A model generated the notes under the pieces. The model made no database searches, was not told the origin of the DNA, and was given only the letters and a program-made list of their open reading frames with translations. DNA of 14,442 bases from an uncultured Mucispirillum sp. GTDB taxonomy: Bacteria; Chrysiogenota; Deferribacteres; Deferribacterales; Mucispirillaceae. The position numbers and the translations under genes are program-made. The stretch is taken from the NCBI GenBank assembly GCA_937890655.1, contig CALADT010000077.1:1-14442 (forward strand), in the 5' to 3' direction. This document shows positions 1 through 8,686 of the stretch, in pieces. Each line of letters opens with the position of its first letter. Position 1 is the first letter of the stretch.

Positions 1-1133
1 CTTTAATTGTAGGTCCAACAGGTGCTGGTAAATCAACATTATTATGTATGATAGCTGCACAAGCATTTAGATATAAAGATGCTACTGTATTTAGCTTTGA
101 TAAAGGAATGTCAATGTTTACTTTAAATCAAGCTCTTGGTGGTAATCATTTTGAAATAGGAAGTGAAAATAGTACTGTAGCTTTTGCACCTTTTAATTAC
201 ATCGATACGATAGAAGAAAGAACATGGTTAGTTTCTTTTGTAGAAAATATATTACAATTAAATAAAGTAACTATAACACCTAGTATAACAGCTAGTATTT
301 ATGATGCTATTAATAGATTATATGAAGTAAAGAAAGCATATAATTCAGAAGATTTTCATATAAGTATAACAGATTTTATATCCCAATTACATAATCAATC
401 AATAGATTTACAAGAAATAATGAATCAATATGATACATCAGGAGCATATGGAGGATATTTCTCAAGTTCAAAAGATAATTTAGATCTTTCTAATTTTTCA
501 GTATTTGAGTTAGAAAAATTAATGAATTTAGATGAAAAGATAATGTTACCTGTTCTTGATTATTTATTTAGAAAGATTGATTTAAGATTACAAGGACAGC
601 CAGCATTTCTTTTGATTGATGAAGCATGGATTGCATTTAAAAATCCTGTATTTTCTAAAAGGATTATTGAATGGTTAAAAGTATTTAGAAAAAGAAACTG
701 TTCAGTTGTTCTAGCTACTCAAAATTTAGCAGATACATCAACAAGTGATGCTGAAACATTATTAAGTGAATTAATAATCAGTACAGCTAGCAAAATATTT
801 TTACCAAATGCAGCTGCTATTAAAGAAGATTTTAAAATTATTTATAAAAAATTTGGTTTAAATGATCAGCAAATAAGAGTTATAGCTAATGCAATACCTA
901 AAAGACAATATTTTCACTATACAGAAGAAGGTAGTAGACTTTTTGAATTAGCAATTGGAAAACTAGCTTTAAATTTTGTAGCAGTATCTACAACACCAGA
1001 AATCAAAGCAATAAAAGATTATATAAGTAAATATAATGAAAAATGGGTTTATAACTATTTATCAGATAAAGGAATACAATTAGAAGATTATTTAACATAT
1101 TTTAATAGGAGTACAGCCAATGGAAATATTTAA
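1..1133 (+). CDS. trbE: TrbE/VirB4-family conjugative ATPase, 3' part (5' end outside window)
   Basis: This is the C-terminal ATPase half of the VirB4/TrbE protein that powers pilus assembly and substrate passage at the inner membrane. The frame is open from the first bases; about 376 residues are visible, where the family usually has about 800. Right at the edge is a Walker A motif, GPTGAGKST (bases 12-38). Further motifs are FSFDKG, a Walker B FLLIDEAW (about residue 202), and ATQN followed by the family-typical stretch ending KIFLPNAAA. The ATG at base 48 lies inside the Walker A region, so it is not the true start. The end overlaps trbF by 14 bases. Synteny with trbF to trbN favours TrbE over other VirB4 branches. 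Confidence 0.95.
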   Translation, partial: LIVGPTGAGKSTLLCMIAAQAFRYKDATVFSFDKGMSMFTLNQALGGNHFEIGSENSTVAFAPFNYIDTIEERTWLVSFVENILQLNKVTITPSITASIYDAINRLYEVKKAYNSEDFHISITDFISQLHNQSIDLQEIMNQYDTSGAYGGYFSSSKDNLDLSNFSVFELEKLMNLDEKIMLPVLDYLFRKIDLRLQGQPAFLLIDEAWIAFKNPVFSKRIIEWLKVFRKRNCSVVLATQNLADTSTSDAETLLSELIISTASKIFLPNAAAIKEDFKIIYKKFGLNDQQIRVIANAIPKRQYFHYTEEGSRLFELAIGKLALNFVAVSTTPEIKAIKDYISKYNEKWVYNYLSDKGIQLEDYLTYFNRSTANGNI

Positions 1134-1851
1134 AAAATTTAAAAAAATGAATGAAGTAGAATTTAATAAAAATGAAAATTTAAATGCTAAAAATGTATGG
1201 AACTCTCGTATTAGTGAATTCTTCTGGAAATATAGAGCATGGCAATTATTAACAATAATATCAATGCTTATTGCTTTGATAGCAGTATCTGGAATGATCT
1301 ATATTGGAAGTCAATCAAAATTCATACCTTATATAGTTGAAGTAAATAAATTAGGCGAAACAATAGTTGTTGGTAAAACTCAAACAGGAACTATTAAAGA
1401 TCCTAGAATTATTAGAGCTAAAGTAGCAAGTTTCATTGACACATTAAGACTTGTTTCTATCGATCCAGCACTCCAAAGAAATTATATATATAAAACATAT
1501 GATAGCTTAAGAAGAGGTGATCCTGCTTTTGAAAAAGCTAATATTTTTTATCAAGATAACAAAACAAATCCTTTTATATTAGGTGAAAATATTAGTAGAA
1601 ATATTGAAATTACAAGTTTAAATAGGCAAACAGACGAAACATATCAAGTTGATTGGTTAGAAAAAACTTATGATAAAAAAGGAATACTTTTACATGTTAA
1701 AGAATTTAGAGCATTAGTTACAGTATTCTTATCACCTATTGATGTGGAAAGTGTAGATAAATTAATAGAAAATCCATTAGGGATATTTATAAAAGATTAC
1801 AATATATCAGAATTAAAAACATCTGATAATAGTATGATTGAAAAGGAGTAG
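1120..1851 (+). CDS. trbF: TrbF (VirB8-like) inner-membrane component of the mating apparatus
   Basis: A 243-residue bitopic protein. It has a short cytoplasmic N-terminus with the typical WNSRISEFFWKYRAWQ stretch, one membrane helix at about residues 42-62, then a periplasmic NTF2-like domain. The sequence QSKFIPYIVEVNKLGE just after the helix and NPLGIFIKDYNISEL near the end are hallmarks of TrbF. VirB8-type proteins link the inner-membrane complex to the core complex and substrate path. The start at 1120 is supported by AGGAG at 1107-1111, eight bases upstream, and lies within the last codons of trbE, indicating translational coupling. The stop codon TAG (1849-1851) directly follows the Shine-Dalgarno sequence of trbG. 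Confidence 0.93.
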   Translation: MEIFKKFKKMNEVEFNKNENLNAKNVWNSRISEFFWKYRAWQLLTIISMLIALIAVSGMIYIGSQSKFIPYIVEVNKLGETIVVGKTQTGTIKDPRIIRAKVASFIDTLRLVSIDPALQRNYIYKTYDSLRRGDPAFEKANIFYQDNKTNPFILGENISRNIEITSLNRQTDETYQVDWLEKTYDKKGILLHVKEFRALVTVFLSPIDVESVDKLIENPLGIFIKDYNISELKTSDNSMIEKE

Positions 1852-1855
1852 ATTT

Positions 1856-2716
1856 ATGAAAAAAGTTATATTTTTATTTATTAGTGTGATGTTATTAAAA
1901 ACTAGTTATATTCAAGCTCAGGAATTAGAAATTAGTGATATATTTGAAGATAATAGTAATAATATTTCTCTTACAAATAATGAAAGAAAAGCAATAAGAA
2001 TAATCAAAGAATGGCAAACTGGTAATAAAGTATCACCAGTAACAAAAGGGAATAATGGTGAAATAGAATTAATTTATGGATTATCACAACCTCAAATATT
2101 AACTGCTATATTACAAGTTACAGATATTCAATTTGAAGAAAATGAATCAAAATCAGCTGTACATTTAGGTGATACTGCACGATGGGTAGTAGAACATATT
2201 AAAGGTAATCAAGAACATTTAATAATAAAACCAAAAGAATCAGGATTATTAACATCTCTTGTTGTAGTTACTGATAAAAGAACTTATCACATGCAAATAA
2301 AAAGTAATGAAAAATTATATTACCCAATGGTGAAATTTCATTATCCAGAAAATTTAATAATAAAAGCTCAAAATAAAAATTATAATAAAGTTAAAAATAT
2401 ATCAGTTAAAGATATAGCTACAGGAGCATATTTAAAAGATTTAAATTTTAATTACACTATAAAAGGTAATGCAAGTTTTAAACCTGTAAGAGTTTATAAT
2501 AATAACATTAAAACTATTATTGAAATGCCAAGAAATATCAATGCAAGTAATATACCTATTTTGATGACATTAGAAGCAGAAAGTAAAAAACCTGTAATAG
2601 TAAATTATAGATATCAAAACAATAAATTTATTGTAGATGCAATATTTGATAAAGCTATTTTAATTTCTGGTGTTGGTATGAAACAGAAAAAAATAACTAT
2701 TATTAGAGGTGAGTAA
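1856..2716 (+). CDS. trbG: TrbG (VirB9-like) outer-membrane core complex protein
   Basis: A 286-residue secreted protein with an N-terminal signal peptide (MKKVIFLFISVMLL, ending near IQAQ). The central part, with AVHLGDTARWVVE, HLIIKPKESGL and VVTDKRTYHM, matches the N-terminal beta domain of TrbG/VirB9. The C-terminal part (VRVYNNNIKTIIEMP to KKITIIRG) is the region that, in this family, contacts VirB7 and VirB10. The ATG at 1856 is preferred over an upstream in-frame TTG at 1838, because AAGGAG (1843-1848) sits seven bases ahead of the ATG and the longer form would spoil the signal peptide. Four bases separate it from trbF, and trbH follows by two bases. Confidence 0.92.
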   Translation: MKKVIFLFISVMLLKTSYIQAQELEISDIFEDNSNNISLTNNERKAIRIIKEWQTGNKVSPVTKGNNGEIELIYGLSQPQILTAILQVTDIQFEENESKSAVHLGDTARWVVEHIKGNQEHLIIKPKESGLLTSLVVVTDKRTYHMQIKSNEKLYYPMVKFHYPENLIIKAQNKNYNKVKNISVKDIATGAYLKDLNFNYTIKGNASFKPVRVYNNNIKTIIEMPRNINASNIPILMTLEAESKKPVIVNYRYQNNKFIVDAIFDKAILISGVGMKQKKITIIRGE

Positions 2717-2717
2717 T

Positions 2718-3167
2718 ATGAAAAAAGTAAGTATTTTATTAATATTAATTTTATTAGCAGCATGCAGTACTAAAACTACAAATATAATGAATGTAAAAGT
2801 AGAAAAAAATATATATGAAGAAATATCTCAAGATACTATAGATCTTATAAAAAATAATATTAATATTGATTCATCAAGTATTATAATTAATGGTAAACTA
2901 GATCAATATCTTAATATATTAGAGCAAAAATTAAGAATTGCAGGTTATCCAGTATTTGTTACTGCTGAAAATGTAATGTTAAAAGAAAATGATTATCTTT
3001 TAAAGTATATTATAGATACAATAGAAAAAACTAAAATAAAAAAAAATACAGTATTAACTGTAAGATATACTTTATCTATCAAAGATAAATCTTGTTCAAA
3101 AATTTATGAAATAAACAATAAAAAAGAAATATTATTTAAATCTGAATGGTACTGTTTAGGAGATTAA
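2718..3167 (+). CDS. trbH: TrbH-like small lipoprotein
   Basis: A 149-residue lipoprotein. The N-terminus is a lysine pair, a hydrophobic run and the lipobox LLAAC followed by ST, so the cysteine at about residue 17 should be lipidated. It lies between trbG and trbI, the place of trbH in the RP4 cluster. The later pattern (IAGYPV about 70 residues on, then a strand-rich end with TVLTVRYTLSI) resembles TrbH as I know it, but identity rests mainly on synteny. It may act like VirB7 by anchoring the core complex. The ATG at 2718 is chosen over GTG at 2709 because GAGGTGA (2706-2712) is correctly spaced only for the ATG. Two further cysteines lie near the C-terminus. Confidence 0.7.
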   Translation: MKKVSILLILILLAACSTKTTNIMNVKVEKNIYEEISQDTIDLIKNNINIDSSSIIINGKLDQYLNILEQKLRIAGYPVFVTAENVMLKENDYLLKYIIDTIEKTKIKKNTVLTVRYTLSIKDKSCSKIYEINNKKEILFKSEWYCLGD

Positions 3168-3168
3168 T

Positions 3169-4546
3169 ATGGCTTTTTTAGATGGTAGACTTAAAGAAAT
3201 TATAAAAAATATTAGTGTAAAAAAACTCACAAACACACCAAAAATGGTAATATTATTATTTCTTATTATTATATTTAACATTAATAGTTATATTAAATGC
3301 TGATAAACGAACAAAAGAAGAAGTTGCTTATACTGATATTAAAGTAGAAGAAACTGATGAATATGATGATAAGTTTGTAAAAAATCAAGCCGACTTATTA
3401 GGTTATAAAAAAAATGAAAGTGAAAAAATACCAAAAAACTTAAAAGAAGAAGAATTTAATAAAATATTTGCAAATGATCCAGCACTCCAAAGAAATAAAC
3501 AAAAAAATAATGAGGAAGAATTTCTAAATGAATTTGGTTTATCTGATGAAGAAATGAATACTACTAAAGAATCACTAAATACTTTAGAAAATGAATTAAA
3601 TAATATTTCTAAAAATATACCAAAATTGCCAGTATTAGTTCTTTTAGATAAAGAAACAAATATGTATAGTATCTCTGGATTATCAGAGAAATTCTTTAAT
3701 GGAAAAAAGAGAGAAGACAAATATCTAACACAAGAACAGAGACAAGCATTAGCAGAACAAGAACTTGCTGAAGAAAATGCTAGAAAACAAGAATTAGCTA
3801 ATGCTTTAAAAAGTGCTACTCTTGTTGTAAGTAATACTGGTAATCCTAATGATACTACTGATAAATTAGCAAATATTAATAGAATTGATAATATTACATT
3901 TAATAAAGATGTATTAGATAGTGATTTTAAATTAAATAAACAATTAGAAGCTGGGTTAGAAGGTGAAATTAAAACTGGTTTTGTAATACCTGCAACTCTA
4001 TTAACAGAAATAGAAAGTCAACTTAAAGGTATGGTTGTTGGACAAGTGAGACAAAATATATATGATACTGCTACCGGTCAAATGTTATTAATTCCACAAG
4101 GAACAAAATTAGTCGGAGATTATCAATCCGATGTTCAATATGGAGCTAAAAGGTTATTTATTAATTGGAAAAGATTAGTATTTCCTAATGGTAACTCTCT
4201 TGATATAGGTACAATGCCAGGTGCAGATATGGCTGGCATTTCTGGATTTAAAGATAAATATAATACTCATTTTTGGGAAATGTTTGGAAGTTCTTTATTA
4301 TTTTCATTTGTACTGGCTGGTGTAAATCTAACTCAAACACCTGATATGTTTGATCAGTTTTTACCATTATATTCACGAGGTGCGGCTGGTGCATTAAGTG
4401 AAGGTGTTGGTCAAAGTCTAGGTGAAACTATGTCTCAAATGATAAGAAAAAATCTAAATATTGCACCTGATCTAACAATAAGAGCAGGATATTTATTTAA
4501 TATTATGATTACAAAAGATATAGTCTTACCGGAGTATTCAGAATGA
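3169..4546 (+). pseudogene. trbI: TrbI (VirB10-like) core protein gene, interrupted by a frameshift
   Basis: The gene starts at ATG 3169, two bases after trbH, with AGGAGA at 3158-3163. It encodes MAFLDGRLKEIIKNISVKK and the start of a membrane helix, then hits TGA at 3301-3303. The rest of TrbI is in the next frame, open from 3251 to 4546. It includes the TrbI/VirB10 beta-barrel domain (EIKTGFVIPATLL, LIPQGTKLVGDY, GTMPGADMAGISGF, and the ending FNIMITKDIVLPEY). Joining the frames between 3251 and 3300, for example by removing one T from 3274-3276, gives a continuous helix LIIILTLIVILNADKR and a protein of about 458 residues, close to RP4 TrbI. An ATG at 3554 would give 330 residues without the anchor. 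The break may be a real mutation, recoding, or an assembly error. Confidence 0.88.
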
Positions 4547-4585
4547 TTAATTATTATATTATATAATAAAAAAAGGAGTAGATTT

Positions 4586-5353
4586 ATGAAAAAAATTTTA
4601 TTTATTTTATTTGTAATATGCATTTCAAAAACAAATGCTCAAATGATAGTGGAAGATGCTAGTAATTTATTTCAAAACACTGCTACTGCAGTTAATACCG
4701 CTGCCACATTAGCTGAAACAATTAAGCAATATAAATTACTTGTTAAAGAGTATGATATGATGGTAAAAAATATGGCAGCACCATATTTTTGGGTATTTAA
4801 AGAAGTAGATGATTTTGATAAAAACATTGATTATTATAAAGAAAAATATTCAAAATATAGTGATAAAGCTGCTTGGGAAGCTCATTTTGCTTCTTATCTT
4901 GATCCTGATTCATATGCTACTAGCCCTTGTTTTAAAATTGGTGGATGTTCTAAAGCTGAAAATGCAAGAATTAGAGCAGATAGACAAGCTATGATGGAAA
5001 ATGCAGGTTTAACAAGCAGACAATTTGTAAAAGATTTTAGAGAATTACAAAAAGAATATAGAATAAGAACAGCACGGTTAAATAAAGTAGCAGAAAATGC
5101 AAAAAGAGCAGAAGGTAATTTACAATCACAAGCTGCTACTAATGATTATTTATATTTAATGAATAATAATATGGAAGAAGTTATCAAAAGAATGGATGCT
5201 TTTAGTGAAAGTTATAACAATATGCTTATGATTAAATTAAATGAAGAAGCGGTAAATAAAGTAAAAGATCAAAAAACACTAGATGAACAATTAAAAGTAA
5301 AAGTATCTGATGATAATAGGTTATATTTTACTGATATCTCTACAAAAAGGTAA
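4586..5353 (+). CDS. trbJ: TrbJ (VirB5-like) periplasmic or pilus-associated protein
   Basis: A 255-residue secreted protein. A signal peptide (MKKILFILFVICISKTNA) is followed by a helical, charged body, with DASNLFQNTATAVNTAATLAE and an amphipathic stretch similar to TrbJ. VirB5/TrbJ proteins are minor pilus components thought to help contact with recipients. Two cysteines lie close together (CFKIGGC, about residue 115) and may form a disulfide. AAGGAG at 4573-4578 lies seven bases before the ATG. The stretch 4571-4594 around the start is identical to that of trbG. trbL begins five bases after the stop. Confidence 0.85.
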   Translation: MKKILFILFVICISKTNAQMIVEDASNLFQNTATAVNTAATLAETIKQYKLLVKEYDMMVKNMAAPYFWVFKEVDDFDKNIDYYKEKYSKYSDKAAWEAHFASYLDPDSYATSPCFKIGGCSKAENARIRADRQAMMENAGLTSRQFVKDFRELQKEYRIRTARLNKVAENAKRAEGNLQSQAATNDYLYLMNNNMEEVIKRMDAFSESYNNMLMIKLNEEAVNKVKDQKTLDEQLKVKVSDDNRLYFTDISTKR

Positions 5354-5358
5354 TAGTT

Positions 5359-6630
5359 ATGAAAAAATATTTACCATTTATCTTATTATTAGCTTTAATA
5401 ATAATACCACATACAAGTTATGCACAAACAACTTTTAATTTTGATGTTGTAGAAGAAATTAGAGAACAAATAGAGTATAATTCTAATATATGGATAGGTC
5501 ACATCAAAAAAGTAGCATTAAACCTATTCTATATATTAGCTTTAATTAGTTTTGTAAGCAAATTTATACTTGATGTAATGTCTAAAGGTGAAATAGATAG
5601 TAAAGATAGTATATCTTATATTATAAGATTTATATTTACTACTGGTTTCTTTTATTTTCTATTAGACAATGGAGTAGAACTTGCAACTTCTATTGTTGCA
5701 TCCTTTACAATGTTAGGTGAAAGGGCAGTAGGATTAAAACCTACATTCACCAACTTAATATCAGTAGGATTTGATTTATTAGTCGCTGGTGATAACATTG
5801 GCTGGAGTGATTTTGAAATAAAAATACCTTTTTTTGTATTAGCAGTACTTACATTATTATTTCTTATAATTATTACAGCTAATCTTATTATAGAAGAAAT
5901 AGCAGCAGCTATTATGATTTATGTAGGATTCTTTGTTCTTGCATTTGGTGGTATGGAATATACAAGAGAGAGTGCTATAAATTATTTTAAAGCTATTCTA
6001 GGTATCTCTTTAAAAATACTTACAATTATATTAATTATGGGCATTACCATTCAAATAATGAATTCATTAGAATACAATTTAAAAATTAATGCTAAAAATA
6101 GTACAGAAGGAGGTGTTATAATATATCAAGCATTAATAGCATTTTTAACAGTATTCTTTTTAGCCTTGCTCTCAATGAAATTACCTGATGCTATATCAAA
6201 CCTTGTAAGTAATGCTTGGGGAAACATGTCAGGATTAACATTAATGGGTGGGATTGCACTTGCTCAAAGTACAGCATCAAAAGTCGCTAGTATGGTTGCA
6301 TCAGGTGGTCAAGCTGGTAAAAATATTATTACTAGTTATAAAGACTACAATAAAAATAAAGAAATCGGAATCAAGAAAAAAGAAGCAGAAAAAAGAGGTG
6401 AAGACACATCTTTAAACCCAATGTATAATAAACAAAAGAACAGCTCAGGTAAAGCATACTATGGAGGTAAAGCAATTGCTGCCGTATCTGATAAATTAGG
6501 TAGTATTTTTGGTAATTCAAATGAAATGTCAAGTAGTAGTGATAATACTAATGGAAATACTGATAATAACACCAAAATAAATAACAATAATAATATGAAT
6601 AATAAGGATAGTAATAAAGATGAAAAGTAA
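5359..6630 (+). CDS. trbL: TrbL (VirB6-like) polytopic inner-membrane protein
   Basis: A 423-residue membrane protein with an N-terminal signal-like segment (ending SYAQ) and further hydrophobic segments at about 52-71, 87-103, 156-198 (probably two), 212-235 and 253-272. The arrangement and the conserved region around LIIEEIAAAIMIYVGFFVLAFGG are typical of TrbL/VirB6, which forms part of the inner-membrane channel. A soluble tail follows, charged and then rich in Asn, Ser and Asp (last 40 residues), probably disordered and cytoplasmic. The start has AAGG at 5347-5350. It follows trbJ directly, so trbK, which lies between them in RP4, is missing. The end overlaps trbN by 11 bases. Confidence 0.9.
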   Translation: MKKYLPFILLLALIIIPHTSYAQTTFNFDVVEEIREQIEYNSNIWIGHIKKVALNLFYILALISFVSKFILDVMSKGEIDSKDSISYIIRFIFTTGFFYFLLDNGVELATSIVASFTMLGERAVGLKPTFTNLISVGFDLLVAGDNIGWSDFEIKIPFFVLAVLTLLFLIIITANLIIEEIAAAIMIYVGFFVLAFGGMEYTRESAINYFKAILGISLKILTIILIMGITIQIMNSLEYNLKINAKNSTEGGVIIYQALIAFLTVFFLALLSMKLPDAISNLVSNAWGNMSGLTLMGGIALAQSTASKVASMVASGGQAGKNIITSYKDYNKNKEIGIKKKEAEKRGEDTSLNPMYNKQKNSSGKAYYGGKAIAAVSDKLGSIFGNSNEMSSSSDNTNGNTDNNTKINNNNNMNNKDSNKDEK

Positions 6631-7153
6631 AATAATATTAATAATATTATTATGTTCTTTTATAAGTGTACATGCAAAAGAGTTCAATCCAATTAAAGAT
6701 AATAATACTATGAGTATTGATCAAAAACTATCTTGTTCAATAGCTGCTGGTTTAAAATTCAATGTACCAATTGATGTATTATTAGCAATATCAAGTATTG
6801 AAAATGGTAATATAAATACTATATCAAAAAACAAAAATAATACATATGATTATGGAGTGATGCAGATAAACAGTACCTATATAAAAGATTTGAATAAAAA
6901 ATATAATTTAAATTTAAAATATCAAGATTTTTTAACTGGTGATTGTTTTTCTTTTGATGTGGCTGCTTTTAAAATAAAAGAACATATAAAAAATGATTCT
7001 GGTGATTTATTAACTAGAATAGCTATGTATCATTCTAAAACTTATAAATATAATGAAAGATATAAGAAAAAATTATTATATTTTTGCAAATATTGGAGTG
7101 ATTATTTAAATGATAAAGGTTTTAAATTATACCTTTATTCAGAAATAGAATGA
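6620..7153 (+). CDS. trbN: TrbN-like lytic transglycosylase (VirB1-type)
   Basis: A 177-residue secreted muramidase of the SLT family. It has a signal peptide (MKSKIILIILLCSFISVHA), then the catalytic region IDVLLAISSIENGN, with the probable catalytic glutamate at residue 61, and the typical DYGVMQIN motif at 77-84. Such enzymes open the peptidoglycan locally so that the secretion channel can be built. The position after trbL fits RP4 trbN, although trbM is absent. The start overlaps the end of trbL; the nearest purine-rich site is AAGGA (6604-6608), eleven bases ahead, so translation may depend partly on coupling to trbL. Confidence 0.88.
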   Translation: MKSKIILIILLCSFISVHAKEFNPIKDNNTMSIDQKLSCSIAAGLKFNVPIDVLLAISSIENGNINTISKNKNNTYDYGVMQINSTYIKDLNKKYNLNLKYQDFLTGDCFSFDVAAFKIKEHIKNDSGDLLTRIAMYHSKTYKYNERYKKKLLYFCKYWSDYLNDKGFKLYLYSEIE

Positions 7154-7178
7154 AAAAATAGTTTTCAAGGAGGAAAAA

Positions 7179-8684
7179 ATGAAAACAAAAATTATTTTAA
7201 GTTTAATTGCCTGTTTATCAGTATTATTAATTATATCATGTGCTGATGGAACAGATAGTGTTGATTTTAGTTATTCACCTAATTCAACGGATATTAAAAC
7301 AATTAATTTTAAAGCATTTGGTAAAAGTGATTTTGGCAATTTTGAATACTCTTGGAATTTTGGCGATGGGGAAAAAAGTTTAGGTCAAAATGTGAGCCAT
7401 ACTTTTGAAAAATTTGGAAAGTATAATGTGATTTTAACAGCTACTATTGAAAAAAGTAACATTATCACTGAAGTTCAAAAAGAAATAGAGATTGAAGTAC
7501 CTATAATTAATAATATTAAAATTACAGGAAAACCTAGCTCAAAAGGTGCTGATATTATTGAATACACAGTAAGTAGTGAATCAGAATATGAAAATGAAAT
7601 TGAATACAACTGGCAATTTGACGACGGCACAACAGCTACTGGCATTATTACTACTAGGGATATGCCTAAATGGCCTAATGGTGATGGCTCTGGATTTATC
7701 AAAGATAGAGTATTTATTTCTGCATATATACCAAGTTTAGATTATACATATAGAGTTAAAGATGCTATAGAAGTTCAAATAGAAAAACCAAAAATAAATA
7801 ATTTTAACATTAATTGTACTAATGAAGGAACTGCTTCGCAAGATATATTTAATTGTGATGTTCGTAAAGATGGAGTTAATCCAACAGCTACAGTAGGACA
7901 CCTAACTTATGAATGGTCTTTTAATGGTGAAGTACGAGCTGGTGATACTCAAACATTTATACTAACAAAGAGTAATTATGATTATCCTGTTTATGTAACA
8001 GCAACTATTGACGGAACTAATATATCTGAAACAAGAAAAGCAACAATTAATTATTCTACAAATGAAAATGATATTAATTTTAGCTGCAATACAGCTATTG
8101 TAGATGATAATCACGAAGATGCTTTAAAAGTAATATGTAAGCCAAAATATGATAAAGGTAAATTTAAAAATCCTACTTTATCTTGGGATATGGGAAATAA
8201 TAAATCACCTGTAGATACAACAGGAGGTAATGTAGTTGAATATACTTATAATCAAGCTGGTGTATATAATATTGTAATGGAGTTTACAGCAGAAAATTTA
8301 TCAAAACCTTTAAAAATTGAAAAAAAAGAAACAGTATTAGTAAATTTATCTACTTGGTCAAATACATATGATGATAAGAAAGCTGGTAGTCATCTATGTA
8401 AAGATGGCTCTACATACTTTTATAGACAAACAAGAACGTTCAATAATAATTATAATAATTTTAGACAAGAAGATTTTGATTTATATAGTTCTTTTAGTAC
8501 TCGTGGTTATTATTGTAAAGGTCAAGAAAATGGATGGAATAAAGGTGAAGAAATTAATAAATGGTATGTTAATGGAACTGAAACTGGAACAAATTGGGGT
8601 GGATGGACTCAGAATGGTGTTTTCACTTTATGTCCTAAAGGTGAAAATAAAGAATCAAAAAAATGTATTCATAGCAGTTTTTAA
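7179..8684 (+). CDS. PKD-domain surface lipoprotein with paired cysteines
   Basis: A 501-residue lipoprotein: signal peptide and lipobox ending IISC, lipidated Cys21. It is a string of immunoglobulin-like domains. The first (about 27-108) is a clear PKD domain, with YSWNFGDGEKS and HTFEKFGKYNVILTATI. Three diverged ones follow (110-204, YNWQFDDGTT; 205-292, YEWSFNGE; 294-390, LSWDMGNN and YTYNQAGVYNIVMEF). The C-terminal 110 residues are rich in Gly, Trp and Asn. Eight cysteines besides Cys21 fall in pairs (213/226, 303/320, 407/446, 485/496), suggesting disulfides and export from the cytoplasm. A strong AAGGAGG (7167-7173) and a 25-base gap after trbN point to the same operon. PKD folds often mediate adhesion; attachment to recipients or surface exclusion are inferences. 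Confidence 0.88.
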   Translation: MKTKIILSLIACLSVLLIISCADGTDSVDFSYSPNSTDIKTINFKAFGKSDFGNFEYSWNFGDGEKSLGQNVSHTFEKFGKYNVILTATIEKSNIITEVQKEIEIEVPIINNIKITGKPSSKGADIIEYTVSSESEYENEIEYNWQFDDGTTATGIITTRDMPKWPNGDGSGFIKDRVFISAYIPSLDYTYRVKDAIEVQIEKPKINNFNINCTNEGTASQDIFNCDVRKDGVNPTATVGHLTYEWSFNGEVRAGDTQTFILTKSNYDYPVYVTATIDGTNISETRKATINYSTNENDINFSCNTAIVDDNHEDALKVICKPKYDKGKFKNPTLSWDMGNNKSPVDTTGGNVVEYTYNQAGVYNIVMEFTAENLSKPLKIEKKETVLVNLSTWSNTYDDKKAGSHLCKDGSTYFYRQTRTFNNNYNNFRQEDFDLYSSFSTRGYYCKGQENGWNKGEEINKWYVNGTETGTNWGGWTQNGVFTLCPKGENKESKKCIHSSF

Positions 8685-8686
8685 TA

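Noticed and set aside
3403..3720. 105-codon minus-strand frame opposite trbI
   Set aside because: It mirrors the A/G-rich trbI linker (poly Phe/Ser), lies opposite the clear TrbI coding sequence, and has no family resemblance.
3554..4546. Independent 330-codon gene starting at ATG 3554
   Set aside because: Coding similarity continues upstream in the same frame to the membrane helix, no ribosome binding site is visible at 3554, and TrbI needs its N-terminal anchor. It is better read as the body of a frameshifted trbI.
4551..4569. AT-only palindrome with a TATAAT (4562-4567) before trbJ, possible internal promoter
   Set aside because: A transcript from this -10 would start at about the Shine-Dalgarno sequence of trbJ, and no convincing -35 box is at a normal distance. 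A pure A/T palindrome with a one-base centre is easily produced by chance here.
6631..6651. 9-bp inverted repeat AATAATATT/AATATTATT at the start of trbN
   Set aside because: It consists only of A and T and coincides with Ile/Leu codons of the signal peptide, so codon composition explains it.
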